A stretch of DNA of 22,720 nt from an uncultured Granulicatella sp. GTDB taxonomy: Bacteria; Bacillota; Bacilli; Lactobacillales; Aerococcaceae. The notes beneath the pieces are model-generated. The model was not told the origin of the DNA and ran no database searches. It worked only from the letters and a program-made list of their open reading frames with translations. Shown here in pieces: positions 7,518 through 15,606 of the stretch (within the stretch, counting starts at the first letter, position 1; each line of letters starts with the position of its first letter). The stretch lies in NCBI GenBank assembly GCA_900551535.1, contig URWJ01000009.1, positions 1 through 22,720 on the forward strand, given 5' to 3'. The position numbers and the translations under genes were made by a program.

Positions 7518-7963
7518 TAAATCCCATCCTCGTCATCAAATTCATCAATGTCATTATGTTGAATCGTTGGTAAGCTTACTTGTTGAATCGCTTCTTTCCC
7601 TGCTAATAAACTTTGTGTCACAACATCTTGAGCACTAGACGCAAACTCACGTAACATTGCAATTTCAATTAACATTGGTAAGTTTGTTCCCACTACTACT
7701 TCCACATTTTCAAAATCAACAGAAGCTAACATAGCAGCCTTAAATGGACTTCCTCCTAAAAGGTCCGCAAATACAACAATCCCTTCTGTTTCTTCTTGCA
7801 ATTCAGCCATTGCGTTTCTTAAATTATTTTCAAGAGCATCCATTGGATCACTTTCTAAAAATGGTACCACGCGATATGCCGCTTGTTTTCCAGCGATCAT
7901 CTCTAACGCTTGTCCCACTCCAACAGCAAATTGTCCATGCCCAGTAAGAATTAACCCTATCAT
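7517..7963 (-). CDS. PTS mannose/fructose-family EIIA component
   Basis: EIIA takes phosphate from HPr and hands it to EIIB. The 148-residue product begins MIGLILTGHGQFA, with His9 the expected phosphorylation site. It has the family loop FADLLGGSPFKAA and ends in a short acidic tail (about 134-147, NDIDEFDDEDG) that is longer and more acidic than I would expect for the core domain. A strong TAGGAGG site precedes the ATG. It heads its own transcript, followed by the YajC-like gene (1-nt overlap) and an unknown membrane protein, while its EIIB-C-D partners are on the next transcript about 1 kb downstream. It lies directly behind the fucose operon terminator. Confidence 0.94.
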   Translation of the reverse strand: MIGLILTGHGQFAVGVGQALEMIAGKQAAYRVVPFLESDPMDALENNLRNAMAELQEETEGIVVFADLLGGSPFKAAMLASVDFENVEVVVGTNLPMLIEIAMLREFASSAQDVVTQSLLAGKEAIQQVSLPTIQHNDIDEFDDEDGI

Positions 7964-7993
7964 TCCATTTCCTCCTAAATACTTAATATCTTA

Positions 7994-8022
7994 ATACTAG
8001 ACCAGGTTTCATTAAATAGCAA
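7994..8022 (-). promoter_or_regulatory. Candidate promoter of the EIIA-yajC unit
   Basis: On the minus strand TTGCTA (8017-8022) and TAGTAT (7994-7999) are separated by 17 bp, each matching four of six consensus bases. The predicted leader is about 25 nt. A cre-like site lies just upstream at 8029-8044. Confidence 0.55.
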
Positions 8023-8028
8023 GCACAA

Positions 8029-8044
8029 ATTAATGCGTTTTCAT
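8029..8044. promoter_or_regulatory. Candidate cre (CcpA) site upstream of EIIA
   Basis: Read on the minus strand, ATGAAAACGCATTAAT matches the cre consensus WTGNAARCGNWWWCAW at 15 of 16 positions. It sits 6 bp upstream of the -35. A location upstream of -35 could mean activation or repression by CcpA; repression is more usual for sugar uptake genes. Confidence 0.6.
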
Positions 8045-8055
8045 AAATTTCCGTG

Positions 8056-8110
8056 AAAATAAAACGTGGAGCATTGACGTTTCACTGGGGGGTGACAATA
8101 CTCCACGTTT
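8056..8110 (-). terminator. Terminator of the fucose operon, with nested hairpin
   Basis: The arms at 8062-8076 and 8096-8110 pair over 15 bp with one G-U (core AAACGTGGAG/CTCCACGTTT). On the minus strand they are followed by TATTTT. The 19-nt apical part can itself fold (TCAC and GTGA around CCCCCA). It begins 31 bp after the fucO stop and 33 bp before the next promoter. Confidence 0.8.
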
Positions 8111-8141
8111 AAAAGCTATACGAATGTGTTTATTTTACCGA

Positions 8142-9293
8142 TTAGAACAATTCTTTGTAGAAAGCAATTGTTTCTTCTAATGTTGGCATGAATGGGTTAC
8201 CAGGTGCACAAGCATCGATTAACGCATTCTTAGATAGATAGTCGAAGTCGAAATCTTTTTCTTCAATTCCTAATTCAGTTAATTTCTTAGGAATACCTAC
8301 TGTTTCAGAAAGAGTTTCGATTTCTTTGATTGCGTATGCTGCACATTCTTCATCAGATTTACCTTCAGTTTGTAAACCTAAAGCTTTTGCAACATCACGG
8401 AATGCAGCTGGAACACGTTTTGCATTTTCGCGTTCGATAATTGGTAATAACATTGCACAGCATACACCGTGTGGAAGTTTGTAAACAGCACCTAATTGGT
8501 GAGCCATTGAGTGAACATAACCAAGTCCAGCGTTGTTGAATGACATACCGCCTAAGAAGATTGCGTTCACCATACCTTCACGAGCTTCGATGTCATGACC
8601 ATCTTTAACAGCACGTGGTAAGTATTCTTTAATTAATTCAATTGCACCAATTGATAATTTCTTAGTAACGCCGTAAGCACCTGGAGTTACTAAAGCTTCA
8701 ACCGCGTGAGTTAAAGCATCCATACCTGTTGCTGCAGTTAATGCTGCTGGTTTAGATACCATTAATTCAGGGTCGTTTACAGAGATTAAAGCTAGGCTGT
8801 TTTTATCAACCATTACCATTTTAACTTTTCTTTCTTCGTCTGTAATTACGTAGTTGATTGTAATTTCAGCTGAAGTACCTGCAGTTGTGTTGATAGCAAC
8901 AACTGGTAAGCCTTTTTTAGCAGATTTGTGTAATCCTTCGTAGTCTTGAGGTTTACCACCGTTTGTTGCAATTACTGAAATACAGCTTGCACAGTCTTGA
9001 GGTGATCCACCACCTAAGCTGATAATGAAGTCGCAGTTGTTTTCTTTTAATGCAGCAACCCCATCGTTAACATTTTTACAAGTTGGGTTTGGTTCTACAT
9101 CAGAGTAAATAACGAAGTCTACACCTGCTTCTTTTAAAGGTTCTGTGACTTTAGGAAGAATATCACTTGATTCGATAAATTTATCCGTTACTAAAAGAGC
9201 TTTATGATATCCTAGATCTTTTACGTAAGGTCCAATTTCTTTAACGACTCCTCTTCCGATTAAGTTAATAGCTGGTACATAAAATGTTGACAT
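8142..9293 (-). CDS. fucO: Lactaldehyde reductase (iron-dependent alcohol dehydrogenase)
   Basis: FucO reduces L-lactaldehyde, the product of fuculose-1-phosphate cleavage, to L-1,2-propanediol with NADH, regenerating NAD+ in anaerobic growth. The 383-residue protein is a group III iron-dependent dehydrogenase. It has the nucleotide motif GGGSPQD (94-100), TTAGTSAEITINYVITDEE (136-154) much like E. coli FucO, and metal ligands Asp192 and His196 in MDALTHAVE, His261 in VHSMAHQLGA and His275 in LPHGV. Related butanol or propanediol dehydrogenases look similar, so the name rests on sequence plus position: it is the last gene of the fucose operon, 29 bp after fucU with a TAGGAGAG ribosome binding site. 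Its presence means the pathway encoded here is self-contained down to propanediol. Confidence 0.9.
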   Translation of the reverse strand: MSTFYVPAINLIGRGVVKEIGPYVKDLGYHKALLVTDKFIESSDILPKVTEPLKEAGVDFVIYSDVEPNPTCKNVNDGVAALKENNCDFIISLGGGSPQDCASCISVIATNGGKPQDYEGLHKSAKKGLPVVAINTTAGTSAEITINYVITDEERKVKMVMVDKNSLALISVNDPELMVSKPAALTAATGMDALTHAVEALVTPGAYGVTKKLSIGAIELIKEYLPRAVKDGHDIEAREGMVNAIFLGGMSFNNAGLGYVHSMAHQLGAVYKLPHGVCCAMLLPIIERENAKRVPAAFRDVAKALGLQTEGKSDEECAAYAIKEIETLSETVGIPKKLTELGIEEKDFDFDYLSKNALIDACAPGNPFMPTLEETIAFYKELF

Positions 9294-9322
9294 AATTTTT
9301 CTCTCCTAACTAGTAAGTAAGT

Positions 9323-9745
9323 TTATAAAACACCTTTTTTCAAGATGATGTTACCGTATAAGGCACTTTCTCCCGTTTGAATCACAAGATAAGCGTCTTT
9401 TGCTTGTTCGTAAAACTCAAATCGTTCGAACTCTTTAATCGCTGCTCCTGGGTGATTTTCTTCTAAGAGACGTTTATATTCATCCCAAATCACTGGAACT
9501 GTTGGATCTCCTGGAACGACTTGCATTAGTCCTGCTTGATATGAACTGTAAGTATCTAATGGCAATACTTGTAAAATCGCTTCTAAAGCTACAGGAACAC
9601 CATGACCGTCCATACGAATCACTCGTTGACCGATACGATGAGCTGGAAAGTTTGCATCCGCAAGCACCAATTCATCTCCATGTCCCATTTCCATTAAATA
9701 TTTCACAAGCTCAGGGCTTAAAATTTTAGGAATTTGTTTTAACAT
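9323..9745 (-). CDS. fucU: L-fucose mutarotase
   Basis: FucU interconverts the alpha and beta anomers of L-fucose so that the isomerase receives the form it uses. The 140-residue length is typical of the RbsD/FucU family. It shows GHGDELVLADANFPA (22-36) with the active-site His, RMDGHGV, and the C-terminal ALYGNIILKKGV with the conserved Tyr. The FucU rather than RbsD branch is indicated by these motifs and the setting. The ATG overlaps the fucK stop codon by one base (TAATG), so the two are translationally coupled. fucO follows 29 bp downstream. Confidence 0.95.
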   Translation of the reverse strand: MLKQIPKILSPELVKYLMEMGHGDELVLADANFPAHRIGQRVIRMDGHGVPVALEAILQVLPLDTYSSYQAGLMQVVPGDPTVPVIWDEYKRLLEENHPGAAIKEFERFEFYEQAKDAYLVIQTGESALYGNIILKKGVL

Positions 9746-11229
9746 TACTGAATTCCTCTCTTCACTTTATTGAATTTCAAGCGAATTTCTTCTAAATTCT
9801 CAATCGCACGACTTTCATAACGCGTTACAGGTTCTGAAGCCTTGATAATGTCTTGTGCTTCTTTGCGACTTGAAATCACTCCAAGAGTTAGCATTTGTGA
9901 CAAGATATTTCCAAGTGCACTCGCTTCTACCGGTCCTGTAATAACTGTACGTCCTGTAAAGTCTGCTGTTAACTGGCAAAGCAATTTGTTTTGAATGCCT
10001 CCGCCGACCATTTGAACAGTTGTCATTTCGTGTTTTGTCAATTGTTCTAATTGCGTAATCGTTTCTAGATAAGTTAAAGCTAAACTTTCTAGAACGACAC
10101 GAACGATTTGACCTTTCGTTTGCGGCACTTTTTGTCCACTCACTTTACACCATTCTTTAATTTTTGTTTCCATTTCTCCAGGAGAAGCGAAAACTGGGTC
10201 ATTTGGATGAATCCAAGTTTGGTTATCCGTTACTTCTTCGGCTAATGTCACCATTTCGCCAAAGCCAACTTCTTCCCCTTGCAAGCGCCAGTCGCGTTGT
10301 AATTCTTGAATAATCCACATTCCTGTTGTGTTTTGTAAGAGACGATATTTACCATCAAAACATCCTTCATTTGTAAGTCCTGAGGCAAATGCTTCATCCG
10401 TTACAACAGGCTCGTCAGATTCTGTTCCGACAAGCGACCAAGTACCACATGAAATAAAGACAGTGCCTTTTTCATGTTCATATGGAATCGCAAGTACTGC
10501 AGCAGCTGTATCATGTCCAGCCCCTGCAATCACGTCAAACGGATCCACTTTCAACTGTTGAGTGATGCGTGGTGATAATTGTCTTAAAACTTCACCATTC
10601 TTCGTTGGCGTTGTGAACCATTTACGCGGAATGTCTAAACGTTCAAACACTTCTTCTGAGAAGTCTTGTGTGAAGATATCCAGTAACCCACTTGTACTTG
10701 CAATCGTGTATTCATTTGAGAGTACACCTGAAAGTAAGTAGTTGATTAAATCTGGGATAAACAACACGCGTTGAACGATATTTCTTAATTGTGGTTTTTC
10801 TTGCAAATCTGAATAGATTTGTAAGACCGTATTAATGGTTGCAGGCTGCACACCTGTTTTTTGGAATAATTCTTTCTTCGAGATAGCGTTATAAAATGAC
10901 TCCTCGTATCGACCCATTCGATTATCTCTGTAACAATGTGGTTGATAGAGCAAATCTCCATTTTGATCTAGATAGGCATAGTCTACTCCCCATGTATCAA
11001 CAGAGATGGAACGAATCGGAATCGAATCTTTGGAAGCCTTCTTGATTCCTTGCTTAATTTCTCCAAACAAGTGCAACAAATTCCAATACAAACCATCATT
11101 AAGATTCACCGGTTCGTTTTTGAACCGATGAACCTCTGATAATTGGAGGGAGTGCCCGTCATAAATCGCCTGCATAACACGTCCTGAACTTGCGCCTAAA
11201 TCAATGGCTAATAATTTAATCAAGCTCAT
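9745..11229 (-). CDS. fucK: L-fuculokinase, rhamnulokinase-like FGGY kinase
   Basis: This kinase phosphorylates L-fuculose to L-fuculose-1-phosphate with ATP. The 494-residue protein is a full-length FGGY kinase. It has the N-terminal phosphate loop LLAIDLGASSGRVM (6-19), DTWGVDYAYLD (78-88), the catalytic-base region AGAGHDTAAAV with Asp240, the second phosphate motif ISCGTWSLVG (259-268) and the C-terminal adenosine motif MVGGGIQNKLL (407-417). By sequence it looks more like RhaB (rhamnulokinase; LGASSGRV, EVHRFKN) than E. coli FucK. Its place between fucose import and fucU/fucA argues that the substrate here is L-fuculose; kinases of this type are annotated as fuculokinase in streptococcal fucose loci. 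A GGAGGAG ribosome binding site precedes the ATG. It overlaps fucU by 1 nt. Confidence 0.88.
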   Translation of the reverse strand: MSLIKLLAIDLGASSGRVMQAIYDGHSLQLSEVHRFKNEPVNLNDGLYWNLLHLFGEIKQGIKKASKDSIPIRSISVDTWGVDYAYLDQNGDLLYQPHCYRDNRMGRYEESFYNAISKKELFQKTGVQPATINTVLQIYSDLQEKPQLRNIVQRVLFIPDLINYLLSGVLSNEYTIASTSGLLDIFTQDFSEEVFERLDIPRKWFTTPTKNGEVLRQLSPRITQQLKVDPFDVIAGAGHDTAAAVLAIPYEHEKGTVFISCGTWSLVGTESDEPVVTDEAFASGLTNEGCFDGKYRLLQNTTGMWIIQELQRDWRLQGEEVGFGEMVTLAEEVTDNQTWIHPNDPVFASPGEMETKIKEWCKVSGQKVPQTKGQIVRVVLESLALTYLETITQLEQLTKHEMTTVQMVGGGIQNKLLCQLTADFTGRTVITGPVEASALGNILSQMLTLGVISSRKEAQDIIKASEPVTRYESRAIENLEEIRLKFNKVKRGIQ

Positions 11230-11259
11230 GTTTTCTCCTCCATTACTAATCCCTATTTT

Positions 11260-12348
11260 TTATTCGTATAGTAAAGCTTTGATTTCTTCGCTATCGATGT
11301 TCTTAGCGTCATACCATTTAGAACCAGTATCCACGTCTTTAACTGTTTCACCTTTAGCTGCAGCGATTGCTAATTTAACAGCTTGGTAACCAATTTGAAC
11401 TGGGTCTTGAGTTACAGAACCAACGAAGATTCCTTTACGGATAGCATCTTGTTGTAATGCACCTGAGTCGAAACCAACAGCTAAGATTTTGTCTGCGCCA
11501 AGTTTAGATTCTTTGAAACCGCCGTTAGCGTTGATGATTGCTTTTGCAGCGAATTCGTTAGAACCATAGATTGCGATAGTGTCTTCTTTTTCAAGAACTG
11601 TAGAAGCTTCAGTTTTACCTGCAGCATCGTCTACTTGAGCTGGAACACGAACTTCGATAACTACTTTAGCATCAGCTTCGTTTACATCGTTTTTGAATTT
11701 GTCATGTCCAGTTACGGCAGTTTTAATGCCTTTTTTATTTAATAATTCAACCATTTTATCAATGAAACCACTTGTTCTTTGAGTGATTGAAAGTGAGTTT
11801 ACTTCTTGAGAAACAACCCCGATACGAACTTTCTTGTCGCCGAGTTTGCTTTCTAATAATGAGAATAAGTGTTCAGCAGCGTTACCACCAGCAGCATGGT
11901 TGTCTGTTGATGCAGTTGCTTTGATAGCTCCTTCTGGTGCTCCTGGAACCCCTGAGTCAAACCCGATAATAGGAATGTTTTTAGATTGTGCTTGTTTAAT
12001 CGCATCTAATTCTGCTTCAGTATCTAATGCAGCTAAAGCGATTGCTTTTGGATTTTTGTTGATCGCATTGTTTAATTGTTCCAATTGTTCTGCGATTGCT
12101 GTTTCATTTTGAGGTCCTACGAAAGTAATTTTAGCACCTAATTCTTGAGCTGCTTTTTCAGCCCCTTTGTTTACAGCTTTCCAGAAGTCATGTTGGAACC
12201 CTTTAGCAATCACTTCTACTTTGAAGTCTCCGCTTGCTTGAGCTTTATTATTTCCACCGTCAGCATTTGATTTATTTGAAGTACATCCTGCTAATAAAGC
12301 AGAAGCACAAGCTAGAGTTGCAATAGCATATTTGAACGATTTTTTCAT
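11260..12348 (-). CDS. ABC sugar-binding lipoprotein (RbsB/periplasmic-binding type)
   Basis: This is the membrane-anchored receptor of the ABC importer. The 362-residue precursor has a lipoprotein signal: a basic MKKSFKY start, a hydrophobic run and lipobox LLAGC with Cys22 as the lipidated residue, then a Ser/Asn/Gly linker (23-40). The mature part is a pentose/hexose-type binding protein, with KGFQHDFWKAVNKGAEKAA near its start and AIALAALDTEAELDAIKQA and IPIIGFDSGVPG further on. The setting predicts L-fucose or a fucosylated small sugar as ligand; specificity is not readable. It comes after the ATPase and permease genes rather than first, and a 76-bp gap before it with an AAAGGAG site may allow separate high expression. 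Confidence 0.92.
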   Translation of the reverse strand: MKKSFKYAIATLACASALLAGCTSNKSNADGGNNKAQASGDFKVEVIAKGFQHDFWKAVNKGAEKAAQELGAKITFVGPQNETAIAEQLEQLNNAINKNPKAIALAALDTEAELDAIKQAQSKNIPIIGFDSGVPGAPEGAIKATASTDNHAAGGNAAEHLFSLLESKLGDKKVRIGVVSQEVNSLSITQRTSGFIDKMVELLNKKGIKTAVTGHDKFKNDVNEADAKVVIEVRVPAQVDDAAGKTEASTVLEKEDTIAIYGSNEFAAKAIINANGGFKESKLGADKILAVGFDSGALQQDAIRKGIFVGSVTQDPVQIGYQAVKLAIAAAKGETVKDVDTGSKWYDAKNIDSEEIKALLYE

Positions 12349-12424
12349 GATTTATTCTCCTTTATATGTCCTTTTTGACCCTTTCTTTGAAGGTGTCTTC
12401 CCAACTCATTGTGTCAATATCAAA

Positions 12425-13408
12425 CTATTTTTTCTTATTCATACGGATTAAGATATCTGAGTAAACGGCAACGATTACAACGAAACCTGTAATGAACAAT
12501 TGATAGTGTGGTTGTAAGTCGATGTATGGTAAACCAATCTTCAAGACAGACATGATGAATACCCCGATGATTGTACCAACAACTGAACCAACCCCACCGG
12601 CAAGTGAAGTACCACCGACAACTACTCCGGCGATGGCATCAAGTTCCATACCGTTCCCTGTACCAGGAAGGATTGTTGAATACGTTGCAGCATATGCGAT
12701 ACCAGCTAAACCTGCTAGAAGTCCACTGATGACATAAGCCATACCTTCCCATTTGATAACGTTTACACCTGAAAGTCTAGTAGCTTCTTTATTTGAACCG
12801 ATGGCAAAGATGTAACGACCAATTTTTGTTTTATTTAAAACAATGGCTGCAATAATCGCTACGACAATCAAGACGATCAACCCGGTTGGAAAATTATCTT
12901 GCGTTCTGAATAAGTCTTTGTACCAGCCTTCACCAGTTCCACGTAATGGGAACGTTACACTTTGTACGTTTGATACGATTGAGCTTAAACCACGTGAAAT
13001 CATCATTGTACCAAGTGTTGCGATGAATGGTGGTAATCCAAATTTCGCAATTAAAATTCCGTTGAATAATCCAAATACACCCCCAATCACTAATATTGCC
13101 AACAATGCTAGCCATAATGGCCAACCCATTTTTGTATGGAGCACTCCACCAACGATGGCAGAACACATCATTACTGTACCGATTGATAAGTCAATACCAC
13201 CGGTGATAATAACGAATGTTACCCCAATTGCTAAGAAACCAATGTAATAAGATGCGTCTAAAATGCTGACCGCTGTATCAAACGAACGGAACGATTCACT
13301 TGAGACTGCAAAGAATGTGAAAATCACGATCAACGCGATTAATGCAATTAATTTTTGTAATCCAACTGATTGTACCAGTTTCGTCCATAGGGACTTTTTC
13401 TCTTCCAT
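12425..13408 (-). CDS. ABC sugar transporter permease (RbsC type)
   Basis: This is the membrane channel of the ABC importer, presumably as a homodimer. The 327-residue protein is hydrophobic throughout with about eight to ten helices. It shows the RbsC/AraH family blocks ITGGIDLSIG (68-77), PPFIATLGTMMISRGL (125-140), AIGSNKEATRLSGV and AIAGVVVGGTSLAGGVGSV near residue 265, the last holding the coupling region. Its end is basic (IRMNKKK). It lies 18 bp after the ATPase gene with an AGAGAGG ribosome binding site, and the binding-protein gene follows after 76 bp. Together with its neighbours it makes a complete importer for a monosaccharide such as L-fucose. Confidence 0.94.
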   Translation of the reverse strand: MEEKKSLWTKLVQSVGLQKLIALIALIVIFTFFAVSSESFRSFDTAVSILDASYYIGFLAIGVTFVIITGGIDLSIGTVMMCSAIVGGVLHTKMGWPLWLALLAILVIGGVFGLFNGILIAKFGLPPFIATLGTMMISRGLSSIVSNVQSVTFPLRGTGEGWYKDLFRTQDNFPTGLIVLIVVAIIAAIVLNKTKIGRYIFAIGSNKEATRLSGVNVIKWEGMAYVISGLLAGLAGIAYAATYSTILPGTGNGMELDAIAGVVVGGTSLAGGVGSVVGTIIGVFIMSVLKIGLPYIDLQPHYQLFITGFVVIVAVYSDILIRMNKKK

Positions 13409-13426
13409 ATCAATACCTCTCTTCGA

Positions 13427-14923
13427 TTATCGATCCGTTGCTAAAGCGAGGATACGTTCTTGAGTTGCTTGACTGATATCAAGTTCCCCTGTTTTACGTC
13501 CTTCACACATGACAACAATACGATCGCTCATACGTAAAATTTCTGTAAGCTCTGAAGAAATCATAATGATTGATTTTCCTTGAGCTACTAGTTCATTCAT
13601 TAATGAGTAGATTTCACTTTTCGCACCAACGTCAATTCCTCGAGTTGGTTCGTCAAAAATTAGAATATCGCTATTTTGTTCTAGCCATTTCGCAATAACA
13701 ACTTTTTGTTGGTTACCACCTGATAAGTTACGAACTAGTTGTTTCGATGATGGTGTTTTCGTTCTTAATTGTTTAACGAATTCATCACTGACTTTCACAA
13801 TTTCACCGTCATCGATTAAACCACCCTTAATGTACTTATCAAGGTTTGTCATTACTGTGTTATTGGCAATGGTCATATCAACGATACATCCATAACGTTT
13901 ACGGTCTTCTGAAAGATAACCAATACCTTCTTTAATAGCATCTTGAGGATTTTTAATATCAACCTCTTTACCATTAATTTTAATGGTTCCGCTATCTTTC
14001 TTATCCGCTCCGAATAGTAAACGAGCTACTTCTGTTCGGCCCGCTCCCATTAATCCAGAGAAACCTAAGATTTCACCTTTATGAAGCACAAAGCTAACAT
14101 CTTTTACGTGGCTTCCTGAGTTTAAGTGTTCCACTTCTAATACAACAGGTGCTCCTTCTGGTACTGCAGAAACCGCTTTCGGATCTTCGTAAATAGTACG
14201 ACCAACCATCATTGCGATGATCTCGTCCTTTGTAGTTTCTTTTGTATTTACAGTTCCAACATATTCCCCGTCCCTCATAACCGTTACACGGTCCGTAATA
14301 CGGGCAATTTCGTCCATACGGTGAGAAATATAGATAATTCCTACACCTTTAGCACGTAAGTCATCAATAATTGCGAATAATTCATTAATTTCTGATTCTG
14401 TTAACGCTGCTGTTGGTTCGTCGAAAACAATAATCTTAGCATCCATTGACAATGCTTTGGCAATTTCAACCATTTGTTGTTTACCAACTGTTAAGTTTCC
14501 CACTTTTTCTTGTGGATTAATATCCAGTTTCAACAATTTGAATAATTCTTTTGCCTTTTTATTTCCGGCATTATCGTTGATGAAGAGACCTTGATTAATT
14601 TCTTCACGACCGATGAAGATGTTTTGAGCCACTGTTAAGTGGTTCATCATATTCAACTCTTGGTGCACGATTACAATCCCATCGTCCATAGCCTCTTTTG
14701 GCTTAGAATATTCTACTTGTTTTCCGTTATAGTGAATCGTTCCTTCGTTCGCGCCGTAAATACCTGTCAATACTTTCATTAAAGTGGATTTACCAGCCCC
14801 GTTTTCACCCATTAGCGCGTGTACTTCACCTGCTCTTAGGTCAAAGTCTACACCTTTTAAGGCTTTTACAGGTCCAAACGATTTCACAATTCCCTTCATT
14901 TCAAGAATAACTGGATTACTCAT
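13427..14923 (-). CDS. ABC sugar transporter ATPase, two-domain (RbsA/MglA type)
   Basis: This cytosolic subunit powers the importer. The 498-residue protein contains two nucleotide-binding domains in tandem. The first has Walker A GENGAGKST (39-47), signature LTVGKQQ (144-150) and Walker B IIVFDEPT (164-171). The second has the degenerate loop SGLMGAGRTE (289-298) typical of the RbsA family, signature NLSGGNQQK (399-407) and Walker B ILIFDEPT (420-427). As known for this family, the second site probably hydrolyses ATP poorly. The ATG at 14923 was chosen because AGGTAGG lies about 9 nt upstream; a GTG at 14932 lies inside that region. The start overlaps the lactose-type EIIA end by 8 nt, coupling an ABC gene to a PTS gene. 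Confidence 0.94.
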   Translation of the reverse strand: MSNPVILEMKGIVKSFGPVKALKGVDFDLRAGEVHALMGENGAGKSTLMKVLTGIYGANEGTIHYNGKQVEYSKPKEAMDDGIVIVHQELNMMNHLTVAQNIFIGREEINQGLFINDNAGNKKAKELFKLLKLDINPQEKVGNLTVGKQQMVEIAKALSMDAKIIVFDEPTAALTESEINELFAIIDDLRAKGVGIIYISHRMDEIARITDRVTVMRDGEYVGTVNTKETTKDEIIAMMVGRTIYEDPKAVSAVPEGAPVVLEVEHLNSGSHVKDVSFVLHKGEILGFSGLMGAGRTEVARLLFGADKKDSGTIKINGKEVDIKNPQDAIKEGIGYLSEDRKRYGCIVDMTIANNTVMTNLDKYIKGGLIDDGEIVKVSDEFVKQLRTKTPSSKQLVRNLSGGNQQKVVIAKWLEQNSDILIFDEPTRGIDVGAKSEIYSLMNELVAQGKSIIMISSELTEILRMSDRIVVMCEGRKTGELDISQATQERILALATDR

Positions 14924-15287
14924 GCATTTCACCTACCTGTTCCAGTTTTGTAATACGCTCTTTCAGCGCTTCTATTTGTTCTTGTTGCCCAACGATGATG
15001 TTCACAACTTCTAGCAGCAAGTGACTGTTCATAAAATGATCTTGTGCGTGAACGGAAAGAAGTGTTGGACTTGCGCCCTCGCCTCTAATTTCTTGCTGAA
15101 TCATTTCTGTTTGAACATTATGCGCTTCAACTCCTTTAACTCGTGCTTCATCAAGGAGGCCTCTTGCAGATGAAATATCACCTGCAAGAGCACTCTTAAC
15201 GGATTGCATTGCTAAAGTTGTTACTTTGCTACTTTTGACAATGAGTTGCATCAATCGTTGTGTATCTGCTTTTTTAGTCTCGCTCAT
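14916..15287 (-). CDS. Orphan PTS lactose/cellobiose-family EIIA protein
   Basis: The 123-residue protein is a helical lactose/cellobiose-family EIIA. The phosphorylatable His80 lies in LLSVHAQDHFM, and Asp83 corresponds to the metal-binding Asp of the known trimeric LacF. Both key residues are intact, so it should accept phosphate. The C-terminal end (about 98-119, QQEQIEALKERITKLEQ) is a coiled-coil-like extension beyond the roughly 105 residues usual for the family. No lactose-type EIIC is in the window. It sits between an EIIB of the same family (4 bp upstream) and the ABC ATPase (8-nt overlap), inside the fucose operon. It may work with an EIIC elsewhere, or serve as a phosphorylation-dependent regulator of the importer or enzymes; neither is shown by the sequence. 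Confidence 0.92.
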   Translation of the reverse strand: MSETKKADTQRLMQLIVKSSKVTTLAMQSVKSALAGDISSARGLLDEARVKGVEAHNVQTEMIQQEIRGEGASPTLLSVHAQDHFMNSHLLLEVVNIIVGQQEQIEALKERITKLEQVGEMHE

Positions 15288-15291
15288 TGGC

Positions 15292-15588
15292 TTAACCTAA
15301 TAATTCAATCGCTTGTTTTAGAACTTCTTCTCCGCGCATGTTTTCAAAGTCATCGTCTGAAATCACAGCAACTGGAACATGAAGTGAAGCTTTTGCTTTT
15401 TCTTCTAAATAAGCTAGTTGAGGTCCTAATAATAAGACATCAATATTTTTTAGAGTATCAATCCCAGTAATCCCTACTGAGTAGAATGAGTAATCTAATT
15501 TATCACGGTAAATTACTTCTTGAATGCGTTCAACGAGCATACTTGTTGTTAATCCACCGACACAGGCTAAAATAATTGTTTTTGTCAT
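15292..15588 (-). CDS. Orphan PTS lactose/cellobiose-family EIIB protein
   Basis: The 98-residue protein is a single-domain lactose/cellobiose-family EIIB. The phosphocysteine Cys9 is in ILACVGGLTTSMLVERI. The loop reads CVGGLTTS where most relatives have CAAGMSTS, a departure beside the active site, but the cysteine and the following Thr/Ser pattern remain. It is followed by alternating strand and helix segments ending in a helix (VLKQAIELLG). The GGAGAG ribosome binding site is good and fucI lies 18 bp upstream. With its EIIA partner 4 bp downstream it forms a soluble phosphorelay pair without the membrane EIIC that such proteins normally serve. Role in fucose use is inferred only from position. 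Confidence 0.92.
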   Translation of the reverse strand: MTKTIILACVGGLTTSMLVERIQEVIYRDKLDYSFYSVGITGIDTLKNIDVLLLGPQLAYLEEKAKASLHVPVAVISDDDFENMRGEEVLKQAIELLG

Positions 15589-15606
15589 TTTAGTCTCTCC
15601 TTTCTT

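Noticed and set aside
12349..12424. Separate promoter in the 76-bp gap before the sugar-binding lipoprotein gene
   Set aside because: A TTGACA is present on the minus strand, but no -10-like hexamer occurs at 16-18 bp from it.
12843..13247. A 134-codon rightward open frame opposite the ABC permease gene
   Set aside because: It lies entirely antisense to a clear permease gene, has no ribosome binding site, and its composition is what an antisense frame of a hydrophobic membrane protein gives.
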